Shown piece by piece: positions 17,900 to 26,388 of a stretch of DNA of 64,000 nucleotides. This DNA comes from Chitinophagaceae bacterium. Lineage in GTDB: Bacteria; Bacteroidota; Bacteroidia; Chitinophagales; Chitinophagaceae. Below the pieces are notes generated by a model. The model did no database searches, was not told the origin of the DNA, and saw only the letters and a list, made by a program, of their open reading frames with translations. Where the stretch lies: the NCBI GenBank assembly GCA_024103425.1, contig JAGFIS010000033.1, positions 54,063 through 118,062 of the forward strand. The letters run 5' to 3'. Made by a program: the position numbers and the translations under genes. Numbering within the stretch: position 1 is the stretch's first letter; every line of letters begins with the position of its first letter.

Positions 17900-19579
17900 T
17901 TACAGATTACCTTTCTTTAATTCGTTTACAGCATGGTCTGCTGCACGCGCTGTAAATGCCATATAAGTGAGCGAAGGATTGACGCATGAGGCCGAGGTCA
18001 TGAATGAGCCGTCGGTTACAAATAAGTTAGGTGCATCCCACACCTGGTTCCATTTATTCAGAACTGATGTTTTAGGATCATGCCCCATCCGGGCCGATCC
18101 CATCTCGTGTATTGCTCTTCCGGGGAAACTGTCTCTATCAAAAGTCTTCACATTTTTTACCCCGGCAGCCTCTAACATCTCTTTCGCGTCGTTCTTCATG
18201 TCTTCTCGCATCTTCTTTTCATTTTCCTTCCATTCTACATCAAAAGCCAATACCGGTAATCCCCAGGCATCCTTTTTATTTTTATCGAGAGTGATTTTAT
18301 TATCGTGATAAGGCAATACTTCTCCAAATCCGATAAAACCGATTGTCCATTGGCCGGGTTCACTCAGTGCATCTTTGAAATCGGCACCAATGCTGAGTTC
18401 GGCAATCTCCCGATTCCATTCCTGTCTGCTGGCTGAACCCTGATAACCAAAGCCTCTCAGATAGTCCCTCTTTTCTCCATTAAGATTCCTGAATCTCGGT
18501 ATGTAGAACCCGCACGGACGTTTACCGTAATAGTAAACATCCTCATATCCAATAATGCGTCCTCTGGCACCCGCACCCAGATGATGGTCCATTATATTTC
18601 TGCCAAGTTCGCCACTGCTGCTGCCTAAGCCATCAGGCCAGATATCAGTTGCTGAATTCATAAGAATCCATGCGCTGTTAAAAGTAGACGCGTTCAGGAA
18701 AATGACTTTTGCGAAGTACTGATATGTCATATTAGTTTCAGCGTCCAACACTTCTACCCCTACAGCTCTTTTCTTGTCTTTATCGTAGAGAATTTGTGTA
18801 ACGATGCTGAAGGGTCTTAATGTCAGATTGCCTGTGGCGGTTGCTGCCGGGAGGGTAGAAGATTGAGTGCTGAAGTAAGCACCAAACGGACAACCCAACC
18901 AGCACTTGTTTCTATATTGACAATTTACTCTTGATTGCAGAGGCTCTGTGATGTTGGCAACCCTCTGTATAATAAGGCGTCTGGTATCGTTATAGTGTTT
19001 TTTAAGGCGTGCAGCTATATCTTTTTCCACACAGTTTAACTCCATAGGCGGCATAAAATATCCGTCAGGAAGTTGAAGTAATCCTTCCTTTGAGCCGCTT
19101 ATGCCGGCGAACTTTTCCACGTACGTGTACCATGGCTCAATGTCTTTATATCTTACAGGCCAATCTACTGCAATACCGTCTTTTGCATTAGCTTCAAAGT
19201 CGAAATCGCTCCATCTATAGGTTTGCCTTCCCCATAATAATGAACGGCCACCCACCTGATAACCTCTAAACCAATCGAATCTTTTTTTTTCGATATAAGG
19301 CGATTTCTGCTCGTTTACCCACCAATCGAGATTCATCTCATTTAATGGATAGTCTCTCGAAAGCACAGGATAATTTTTTATCATTTCCTGTGTACGGCCA
19401 CCCCTGTGAGGAAATTCCCATGGTCCCTTCTGCGCATTGACGTAATCTTTGATGTGCTCTACATTCTTCCCTCTTTCGAGCATAATTGTTTTCAAGCCTT
19501 TTTCCGTAAGTTCTTTAGCAGCCCATCCTCCTGAGATTCCCGAACCGATTACGATAGCATCATAGGTGTTGTTGGCCAT
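17900..19579 (-). CDS. GMC-family FAD oxidoreductase
   Basis: A 559-residue flavoenzyme. The Rossmann motif IVIGSGISGGWAAKEL (about 9-24) binds FAD. The C-terminal GMC domain has AIHEMGSARMGHDP and VNPSLTYMAFTARAA, which hold the usual catalytic His and Asn. A cysteine cluster C220, C226, C230 in NCQYRNKCWLGCPFG is like the one in glucoside 3-dehydrogenase large subunits, where it is thought to bind an iron-sulfur cluster (from memory). The small subunit normally paired with such enzymes is not adjacent. There is no signal peptide. Oxidation of a sugar or glycoside C3 hydroxyl is plausible in this setting; the substrate is not known. Confidence 0.85.
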   Translation of the reverse strand: MANNTYDAIVIGSGISGGWAAKELTEKGLKTIMLERGKNVEHIKDYVNAQKGPWEFPHRGGRTQEMIKNYPVLSRDYPLNEMNLDWWVNEQKSPYIEKKRFDWFRGYQVGGRSLLWGRQTYRWSDFDFEANAKDGIAVDWPVRYKDIEPWYTYVEKFAGISGSKEGLLQLPDGYFMPPMELNCVEKDIAARLKKHYNDTRRLIIQRVANITEPLQSRVNCQYRNKCWLGCPFGAYFSTQSSTLPAATATGNLTLRPFSIVTQILYDKDKKRAVGVEVLDAETNMTYQYFAKVIFLNASTFNSAWILMNSATDIWPDGLGSSSGELGRNIMDHHLGAGARGRIIGYEDVYYYGKRPCGFYIPRFRNLNGEKRDYLRGFGYQGSASRQEWNREIAELSIGADFKDALSEPGQWTIGFIGFGEVLPYHDNKITLDKNKKDAWGLPVLAFDVEWKENEKKMREDMKNDAKEMLEAAGVKNVKTFDRDSFPGRAIHEMGSARMGHDPKTSVLNKWNQVWDAPNLFVTDGSFMTSASCVNPSLTYMAFTARAADHAVNELKKGNL

Positions 19580-19612
19580 TGGTTGAATGTATTTTGGAGG
19601 TTTATTAAAGTG

Positions 19613-19655
19613 AAACAGCCCGCCGACTGTGCCAGTATTTTCGGGCAGGCTGTTT
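19613..19655 (-). terminator. Hairpin between the T9SS protein gene and the GMC gene
   Basis: AAACAGCC (19613-19620) and GGCTGTTT (19648-19655) form an 8-bp stem with an inner GCCCG/CGGGC alternative. On the minus strand the stem follows the T9SS gene stop, with only a short T tract, so it is a probable but weak terminator. Confidence 0.5.
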
Positions 19656-19698
19656 AGGTTTAGGGTTATTTATCCTACACACAAAAAGAAGTCAAATA

Positions 19699-21150
19699 CT
19701 ATTTTCTGAATTTTACCTTCAATGAATGGTCATTCAGATTTACAGCTCCGATATATACTCCTGATGGGAGATTTGAAACATTAATATTGAAGGTGTTGAT
19801 TCCTGTGATTGTATTTACGGTTTCTTTTGCTATTGTTCTTCCGCTCAGATCGTGAATTGCGATAACAGCCCTTCCGGCAACACCTGCTTTGAATCTTATT
19901 TGTACCTGATTACCATTGGCAACAGCATTTAGTGAGTTGCTTTCCAGACTATTTACAAAGTTGACTCTTATAACATCACTTTCAGTCCATTTTCCACTGA
20001 AGTCTACCTGTCTTAACTTATAGAAGTTGGTGCCATCGTTGGGATTATTATCTAAAAACTGATAATAACTGCTTGTGGCCGAATTCCCTTTTCCATCAAT
20101 TTTACCTATCTGATAAAAGTTATTACCATCGGCTGAACGCAGGACGTTAAAGTGAGAGTTTGAACTTTCAGATTCAGTCCCCCACTCAAGCAGATTGCCG
20201 CCATTTGTACTTTTGCCTTTGAAATAAGATAGAGTAATAGGCAGCGCACTTGACATGTCCTCAATTACGATATTATCAAGATCAACCGTTACTTTATTGT
20301 TTGGTAATCCTGTTGTTGCAAGGTCAACTGATCTGAGAACAAAAACAAAGCTCGTAATACTAATGCTTCCGTGTGTTGCTGTACGGCCCGAAAGAATGAG
20401 TTCATTGTCGACATATACATCATATTTATTATCATCCAGCGAGTGTGTATTTCCATCAGGTCCTGTATAGTTTTGATAAGTCGTCCTTGAATTATTTATA
20501 TACCAGGTTACATTCACTGTTGACCCGGCATTATAACTCTTACTGGATAAATTATCAGGATCATCACCTGACCCATCATCATCCCAGGCAACCGGACGGT
20601 TGAATTTAAATTTCCCATCTGCAAAAGCCGAGATGCCAAGTACAGAATGGTTGGCACCATTTGTCTTTGAGATATCGCTGTTCCCAAGTGGATGTAATCC
20701 AGCTCCGCCAAAGCTGAAAACAAATACATTTGGCATATCTTGATCAAAATCAGCTACCGTGACTTCAAAACTGACTTTGAGCAACTTGGGATAAGGAGGG
20801 CCATCCGTAAGTGCACCGCCCGGGACCTGAACGCCTGAATTGGTGCCGTCGTGTACAGTTCGTGCTGCCGTAGCCATATAGTGGTTAGCATTTGCACCTG
20901 CAGCACCTGTTCTGGCAAATCTTAATTTGCCGTTGTTGATTGTTGTGCTCACTACAGTTGAGCCGGGGGCCCTTTTTCCGATATAAAAAAACATGTTATC
21001 ACCGATTGCAATCTCCGGTGAAGTTGTAGTATTTCTTATATAGTCGGAAATATCAGTTCCCGAACTGAAATTTTGTGTAAAAGCGGTTTGAGCTTTTGAA
21101 TTGGTCCCCATTAGTACAAACAATAATGAGGTGAGTAAAAGTCGATTCAT
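19699..21150 (-). CDS. Secreted T9SS protein with an unassigned N-terminal beta-rich domain
   Basis: A 483-residue secreted protein. A signal peptide (ending SKAQT, about residue 22) is followed by a roughly 280-residue beta-rich region with no motif I recognise; it is rich in Gly, Asn and Asp and contains VTVDLDNIVIED, a pattern often seen at the end of jelly-roll domains. A fibronectin-like segment (about 305-400, LEWGTESESSNSHFNVLRS) and a type A T9SS sorting domain (last 75 residues, LPSGVYIGAVNLNDHSLKVKFRK) complete it. No catalytic residues can be assigned. The same linker type occurs in the esterase at 8841-10199. A glycan-binding role is a guess from context. Confidence 0.75.
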   Translation of the reverse strand: MNRLLLTSLLFVLMGTNSKAQTAFTQNFSSGTDISDYIRNTTTSPEIAIGDNMFFYIGKRAPGSTVVSTTINNGKLRFARTGAAGANANHYMATAARTVHDGTNSGVQVPGGALTDGPPYPKLLKVSFEVTVADFDQDMPNVFVFSFGGAGLHPLGNSDISKTNGANHSVLGISAFADGKFKFNRPVAWDDDGSGDDPDNLSSKSYNAGSTVNVTWYINNSRTTYQNYTGPDGNTHSLDDNKYDVYVDNELILSGRTATHGSISITSFVFVLRSVDLATTGLPNNKVTVDLDNIVIEDMSSALPITLSYFKGKSTNGGNLLEWGTESESSNSHFNVLRSADGNNFYQIGKIDGKGNSATSSYYQFLDNNPNDGTNFYKLRQVDFSGKWTESDVIRVNFVNSLESNSLNAVANGNQVQIRFKAGVAGRAVIAIHDLSGRTIAKETVNTITGINTFNINVSNLPSGVYIGAVNLNDHSLKVKFRK

Positions 21151-21298
21151 AAAAACTGTTTTTGGAAAATGACCATTTCGATGTGTAATGGTATTGAAAT
21201 TACAAAACCTGAATTTTATTCGGTTTGCTGTGTTAATAAAGTATCAGAAAAAGGCGAAATATTACAAAAGATACAGGTGGTTTCTCATTGAAAATTTG

Positions 21299-21318
21299 TA
21301 CCGGTTCTTATTTTTTAT
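21299..21318 (+). promoter_or_regulatory. Putative operator, copy B of a shared mannan-cluster motif
   Basis: TACCGGTTCTTATTTTTTAT matches 18 of 20 bases with the motif at 10458-10477. It lies in the 296-bp divergent region between the T9SS protein gene and the GH3 gene, about 130-150 bp from each start. Confidence 0.4.
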
Positions 21319-21368
21319 CCATTACTGACAGAATTGACCTCATTTTCATTTTACAGCCCTGCGGTAAT

Positions 21369-21376
21369 TATTTTTG
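21369..21376 (+). promoter_or_regulatory. Candidate -7 promoter element for the GH3 gene
   Basis: TATTTTTG matches TAnnTTTG 70 bp before the GH3 ATG. The -33 box is not evident. The putative operator copy B lies about 50 bp further upstream, a position that would suit an activator. Confidence 0.4.
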
Positions 21377-21446
21377 TTTTAGTTTCATATGGCTTTAATG
21401 GTGTCCTAAGCTAAAATTATTTTATTCGGTACTAATAATATCTACC

Positions 21447-23603
21447 ATGTTAATGTATTCAGGCTTGAAGAAAATGACTTTCTGTTTCCTGGTTTTTTTG
21501 CTTTTTTCGGGTACGACGGAAAAAGCTTACGGGCAGTTCCGGTTAAAAGATAACAAAATACAAGCTAAAGCAGATTCTATTTTGGCTCAGATGACACTGG
21601 ACGAGAAGATTAAATATATCACAGGTCTTCCTGGAGCTAAGATTAATCCGATCCCGAGATTAGGATTAAAGACAATTAGAATGTCTGACGGTCCGCTTGG
21701 CGTGAAGGGGCAGGCAGAGGGAGATACGAGCGATAGAATTTTTGCAACTGCTTTTCCTGCCGGAATTTCGATGGCATCTACGTGGAATACTCGATTGATT
21801 TATGAAGTTGGGAAAGCAATAGGAGTAGAATCAAAATATAATGGAATAGACATCCTTCTTGGTCCTTCTCTAAATATTATCAGGCTGCCACAGAACGGAC
21901 GCAACTTTGAGTATTATAGTGAAGATCCGTATTTGACAGGCCGAATCGGAGTGAATTTTGTCAAAGGGCTTCAAAGCAAAAAAGTGCTGGCTGATGTAAA
22001 GCACTATGCTGCGAACAATACTGAATTCAACAGATACAAGTCAAACTCAATCCTTGATAGCCGTACACTCCACGAAATATATCTTCCCGCATTTGAAGCC
22101 ACTGTAAAAGAAGCAGGAAGCGCTACGGTTATGACTGCACATAATCTTTTGAATGGTATTCATTGTTCTGAAGATTCGTTTCTGCTTGATACTGTTTTGC
22201 GGCAAAGGTGGGGGTTTAATGGATTTATTATTTCCGACTGGAATTCAAACTATGAAGTTGTCCCTGCTTTGAAGTATGGTGTTGACATTGAAATGCCAAG
22301 GCCACAGATTATGAAAAGAGATAGTGTTCTTATGTCTCTCAGTTCCGGAAAAGCGACGGAAAAAGACATCGACGAAAAAGTAAGGCGGATTTTATATACC
22401 TGTCTTTATTTCGGACTGTATGATGATGTTCAGGAAAACAGAGAAAAACCGAATGCAGATGAACATGCAAAAATAGCGTTGCGTGTGGCAGAAGAAGGAG
22501 TCGTATTACTTGAAAATAAAGGCCAACTTCTTCCATTGAATAAGAGTGATGTTAAGAAAATTATCATAGTAGGACCGAATGCAGAGGAAACGCCCCTTTA
22601 TGGCGGCGGGGCTGCAGGTATGAAAACGACGCGTAGCAGATCTCTTGTTGCAGGAATCGCCGATGCGGTAAATCGAGAGACTGAAGTGAAGTATTTGAAG
22701 TGGCCTGAAACAGAAACAGCACAACAGGAAATTCGCAATGCCGATGTTGTTATAGTTGCGTTAGGTTTTAATGCGGTCATAGAGGGTGAGGCACACGACA
22801 GGCCTTTTAGTTTACCCGCAGAACAGGTACGATTAATCGATTATGTCAGTACTTTGAACAAAAATGTTGTAGCTGTATTATATGTTGGAGGCTCTGTAAA
22901 TATTGCACCGTGGGTAGAAAAGGTTAGAGGTCTGGTGATGGCATGGTATATGGGAGATGCGACAGGACATATTGTAGGAGAAATAATTTTCGGTGATATT
23001 AATCCATCAGGGAAGTTGCCTATAACAATTGAAAAGAAGTGGGAGGATGCTCCTGCCTTTCCCTATTACGACACCTTTGCCAGTGAAGCGGGAATGCCTG
23101 CTCTGTTCAAAAAGCAATATGAGAAGGTTAACGGGCCCGTATCTGCCGGCGAGATGATTGACACTAAATATGGCGAGGGAATTTTTGTAGGTTACAGACA
23201 TTTTACTACAAAAAATATAGAGCCTCTGTATCCTTTTGGTTTCGGACTTTCTTATACAAACTTTTCGATCTCTAATCTTAAAGCAAGTGTTCAAAACAAT
23301 ACCATCAAAGTGAGTGCAACCGTAAAAAATACCGGAAATGTAAAAGGAGCAGAAGTAGTACAGTTGTATGTTGGAGATGATGAGGCAAGTGTAGAAAGAC
23401 CCTTGAAAGAATTGAAGAGATTTGAAAAAGTATTTTTATCTCCCGGCCAATCTACGAAAGTAGAGTTCGTGCTTAATGAGAGAGACCTGAGTTTTTGGGA
23501 TGTAACTTCTAATGATTGGAAAGCAGAACCCGGATACTTTACAATTTATGTGGGCAACTCTTCGGTTGATAATTCTAATACGACTAAGATATTCTGGAAA
23601 TAA
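21447..23603 (+). CDS. GH3 beta-glucosidase/beta-glycosidase
   Basis: A 718-residue exported GH3 enzyme. A signal peptide (through AYGQ, residue 30) precedes the TIM barrel with RMSDGPLGVKG, LNIIRLPQNGRNFEYYSEDP, KHYAANN and the nucleophile D264 in FIISDWNSN. The alpha/beta sandwich (about 360-560) contains GFNAVIEGEAHDRP, where the acid/base Glu is expected. A C-terminal fibronectin III-like domain begins near 625 (VSATVKNTGNVKGAEVVQLYV). In a mannan locus it would remove terminal glucose from glucomannan oligosaccharides or act on cellobiose. ATGs at 21453 and 21474 are alternative starts; the latter begins directly at the hydrophobic core. Confidence 0.93.
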   Translation: MLMYSGLKKMTFCFLVFLLFSGTTEKAYGQFRLKDNKIQAKADSILAQMTLDEKIKYITGLPGAKINPIPRLGLKTIRMSDGPLGVKGQAEGDTSDRIFATAFPAGISMASTWNTRLIYEVGKAIGVESKYNGIDILLGPSLNIIRLPQNGRNFEYYSEDPYLTGRIGVNFVKGLQSKKVLADVKHYAANNTEFNRYKSNSILDSRTLHEIYLPAFEATVKEAGSATVMTAHNLLNGIHCSEDSFLLDTVLRQRWGFNGFIISDWNSNYEVVPALKYGVDIEMPRPQIMKRDSVLMSLSSGKATEKDIDEKVRRILYTCLYFGLYDDVQENREKPNADEHAKIALRVAEEGVVLLENKGQLLPLNKSDVKKIIIVGPNAEETPLYGGGAAGMKTTRSRSLVAGIADAVNRETEVKYLKWPETETAQQEIRNADVVIVALGFNAVIEGEAHDRPFSLPAEQVRLIDYVSTLNKNVVAVLYVGGSVNIAPWVEKVRGLVMAWYMGDATGHIVGEIIFGDINPSGKLPITIEKKWEDAPAFPYYDTFASEAGMPALFKKQYEKVNGPVSAGEMIDTKYGEGIFVGYRHFTTKNIEPLYPFGFGLSYTNFSISNLKASVQNNTIKVSATVKNTGNVKGAEVVQLYVGDDEASVERPLKELKRFEKVFLSPGQSTKVEFVLNERDLSFWDVTSNDWKAEPGYFTIYVGNSSVDNSNTTKIFWK

Positions 23604-23626
23604 GAATTAAGTCATACCATAAAATC

Positions 23627-23851
23627 TTACAACCACCTTCTTATTAAGTTTACTATAAGTGTCAGCACTACACTAATGATAATCATTGTAACAACCGGGA
23701 AATAGAACTTACTGTTTTTGCCTTCAATTCTAATATCACCGGGTAATCGTCCCAACCAGCGCAGACTATTGTGGAAGAAAAAGATGATGATACCAATCAC
23801 CACTATAATCAGCCCTGCAATGATGATGTATTTTCCGGTTTGTTGATTCAT
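23627..23851 (-). CDS. DUF2905 family small membrane protein
   Basis: A 74-residue protein with two hydrophobic helices (about 8-26 and 50-68) flanking the conserved segment LGRLPGDIRIEGKNSKFYFP, diagnostic of DUF2905. Function is unknown for the family. It ends 23 bp from the convergent GH3 stop and lies 19 bp downstream of the YfcC transporter gene, so it is probably co-transcribed with it. Confidence 0.88.
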   Translation of the reverse strand: MNQQTGKYIIIAGLIIVVIGIIIFFFHNSLRWLGRLPGDIRIEGKNSKFYFPVVTMIIISVVLTLIVNLIRRWL

Positions 23852-23870
23852 AATTACAAGGTAGCAATTA

Positions 23871-25367
23871 TTACTTCAACCTGATGCCGATGAGCAGCGC
23901 AATAATGCAGACTACGCTCAGCATCAGCATTAGCGGGTAGATAAACTTCCACCAGGCTTTCAGGTCGATATTCACCATCGCAAGAGAGGGAAGCATCAGG
24001 CCCGACGGACTCATAAAACTCATCACCCCCATCCCGTAGAGGTAGGCATTCACAATTTCTCTTGTCGGTATGTCGGCCATCATTCCCAATCCGCCGATGA
24101 TGGGCATGGTTAGGACCGCCATCCCAGAAGTGGAAGTGATGAACAGCGTGAAAATGATATACAGGAAAAAGACCGAAACAATAAGAAGCGATGGTGAAAA
24201 GGTGCTGACAAACTGCGAGGAATAATAAATGATGGAATCGCTGATGTGTCCGTCGTTCAGTACTACCGTTACTCCCCGGGCTGCCCCTATGATTAGTCCG
24301 ACTCCGACCATATCTTCAGCACCTTTGAGAAACTGTTTTATAAAATTCCCTTCGGGAATGCGATTGACGAAACCAATCACAATGCTGGCAGCCAGAAATA
24401 AAGCCGACATTTCTACAAGCCACCAATCCAAAAAGACTACCCCGCCGACAAGTGCCAGAAAGGTAATCAGGAAGATGATCAACAGCATCCTGTCTCGCCC
24501 CGATAATTTTGTTTCTTCACCTGATAATTCTTCGTACATCGGCAACTCTTCAGCTCCTTTGTAATAACTAAAAGCAGGATTTTTTTGTACTTTTTTCGCA
24601 TACCAGAGAAAGTACCCGGTTGTGAGAACCGTTGTAATCACAAACATGATGATCCTGCCGATAAGGCCGTCTGTCCAGACGATTCCTGCTGCATCCGAAG
24701 CGATAATTGTTGAAAACGGATTGGTAACTGAAGTCAGTGTGCCTAAGTGTGTGCCCCCAAAAAGAACTGCAACTGGTAGAATCAGATCGAATCCTGCACC
24801 AAGAAATAGCGGAACGATAATGGGATAGAAGGCCAGTGTTTCTTCTGCCATTCCGAAGGATGCACCACCTAAAGCAAATAGAAAAGTGAGTATGATAATC
24901 AGCCACGTTTCTCTTCCTTTCATTCTCCGGCTCAGTGTTTTCAATCCGCGGGTCATCGCACCGGTAGAGTGAAACACGTTAATAAAAGCGCCGATAATAA
25001 GCACAAAGAGAATGATATCGATTGCATCCAATGTTCCTTTAATCGGTGCTTGCAGAATATCTAATAGCCCCTGATGGTTGCTTTCTATTTCATGAAATGT
25101 TCCCGGAACACCTATGGGTTTTTTGATACTTCCGTTTTGAAATGAAGCAAGCGGAATAGAAACTTTCAAACTGTCGAGAACTGACTGGCTTGCTTCCAGC
25201 ATGATATTTTCTCCGTCGTGTGAATATTCAAATTGTCCGTTGGTATATTTCAGGGTGTCAAACCTTCCGGCAGGCACTAACCATGTGATGATGGCTCCAA
25301 TAATGATGATGATCATCAGTATGGTAAGTGGTGACAATAACTTCCGCTTTTTTAGCATAGTCGGCAT
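23871..25367 (-). CDS. YfcC-family membrane transporter (DcuC/arginine-ornithine antiporter superfamily)
   Basis: A 498-residue inner-membrane protein with about 12 transmembrane helices. Features typical of YfcC proteins include ITWLVPAGRFD after the first helix, GGASFGMAEETLAFYPIIVPL, FGGTHLGTLTSVTNPFSTIIASDAAG and TSTSGMAVLTMPIIGGLG. The family moves C4-dicarboxylates, basic amino acids or possibly peptides; the substrate here cannot be told. ATG at 25367 or 25358 (MLKKRK) both fit. Confidence 0.87.
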   Translation of the reverse strand: MPTMLKKRKLLSPLTILMIIIIIGAIITWLVPAGRFDTLKYTNGQFEYSHDGENIMLEASQSVLDSLKVSIPLASFQNGSIKKPIGVPGTFHEIESNHQGLLDILQAPIKGTLDAIDIILFVLIIGAFINVFHSTGAMTRGLKTLSRRMKGRETWLIIILTFLFALGGASFGMAEETLAFYPIIVPLFLGAGFDLILPVAVLFGGTHLGTLTSVTNPFSTIIASDAAGIVWTDGLIGRIIMFVITTVLTTGYFLWYAKKVQKNPAFSYYKGAEELPMYEELSGEETKLSGRDRMLLIIFLITFLALVGGVVFLDWWLVEMSALFLAASIVIGFVNRIPEGNFIKQFLKGAEDMVGVGLIIGAARGVTVVLNDGHISDSIIYYSSQFVSTFSPSLLIVSVFFLYIIFTLFITSTSGMAVLTMPIIGGLGMMADIPTREIVNAYLYGMGVMSFMSPSGLMLPSLAMVNIDLKAWWKFIYPLMLMLSVVCIIALLIGIRLK

Positions 25368-25594
25368 TTAGAAGCCTGCAAAATAAATCTTTCAGATAAC
25401 ATCGACCTGTAAACAACAAAACGGTTTGATTCCGGCAGGGAACAAATATTGGTTAAAACCTCCCATATTCCTACCGTGTAAATACCAAAAGAGAGGGAAA
25501 TTCGTTTTTATTAGGAATTCGCCAAGAATAGAACGATTGTGGTGATGACAGGCGGGTAATCTTTGAGAGTTGTTAGTGTCAGCCCGCAATTTTC

Positions 25595-25602
25595 TATTTT
25601 TG
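25595..25602 (+). promoter_or_regulatory. Candidate -7 promoter element for the lipoprotein-subtilase pair
   Basis: TATTTTTG matches TAnnTTTG 37 bp before the ATG at 25640. A GTTG at 25569-25572 could be a weak -33 box (22-nt spacing). The rest of the 272-bp gap shows no gene. Confidence 0.45.
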
Positions 25603-25639
25603 TATTAGATTTATGCATTATTAATCTATACCCCCGGAT

Positions 25640-26377
25640 ATGTTAAGACCCATTGTGGCAATTTGCCTACTGTTTTTTTTGTTCTCGTGTGAAAAGAAGA
25701 CTGAGATCTACCAGGTTGATGAGGTGTCAGAGTATTATCCTCTGCAAATAGGTAAGTATATCGAATATCAGTTAGACAGTACTTTATTCATCAATTTTGG
25801 CCAGCAAAAAGTAGTTGTCACGTATCTGATAAAAGATGTGGTAGATGCACAGGTGGTTGATAATTTGGGCCGCCCGTCATATAGAGTTTTGAGATACATC
25901 AGAAAGAACAGTTCTGAAAACTGGCTGCCTTCATTTGCGTATCTCGTTACCGATGCAGATAATAAATTGGAATTGGTTGAAAACGACCTCCGTTATATCA
26001 AGTTGATAAATCCTGTAAGGCAGGATGTTTCCTGGAAAGGGAACAGTCATATTGATACCTACACTACCGATCTGAATTTCCGTTTCCTCGACGATTGGGA
26101 TTATATATACGACAGCGTGGGGGTACCCATCGAGATCAATGGGATGGAATTCGAAAATACTGTAAAAGTCTTCCAGAGGGATGAATTCTTGGGGCAGGAT
26201 CCGGATATTCCCGGAACCCAATACGCCGAGAAAAATTTTGCGTATGAGAAATATGCAAAAGGAGTCGGGCTTATCTACCGCGAGTTTCTTCATTGGGAAT
26301 ATCAGGGAGCACAACCCGGCCGTGATGCCTATTACGAAGGATACGGCATTAAGCTGACAATTACCGGTCATAATTAA
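25640..26377 (+). CDS. Hypothetical lipoprotein
   Basis: A 245-residue protein not assigned to a named family. The N-terminus MLRPIVAICLLFFLFSCEKK has a clear lipobox with C17 acylated. The mature part is beta-rich with many aromatic residues and the opening YYPLQIGKYIEYQLDS, a pattern seen in several uncharacterised Bacteroidota lipoproteins. It sits 11 bp upstream of the T9SS subtilase gene, so the two are probably one transcript; a link to export or function of the protease is possible but not shown. Confidence 0.8.
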   Translation: MLRPIVAICLLFFLFSCEKKTEIYQVDEVSEYYPLQIGKYIEYQLDSTLFINFGQQKVVVTYLIKDVVDAQVVDNLGRPSYRVLRYIRKNSSENWLPSFAYLVTDADNKLELVENDLRYIKLINPVRQDVSWKGNSHIDTYTTDLNFRFLDDWDYIYDSVGVPIEINGMEFENTVKVFQRDEFLGQDPDIPGTQYAEKNFAYEKYAKGVGLIYREFLHWEYQGAQPGRDAYYEGYGIKLTITGHN

Positions 26378-26388
26378 GATGTGCCCTT

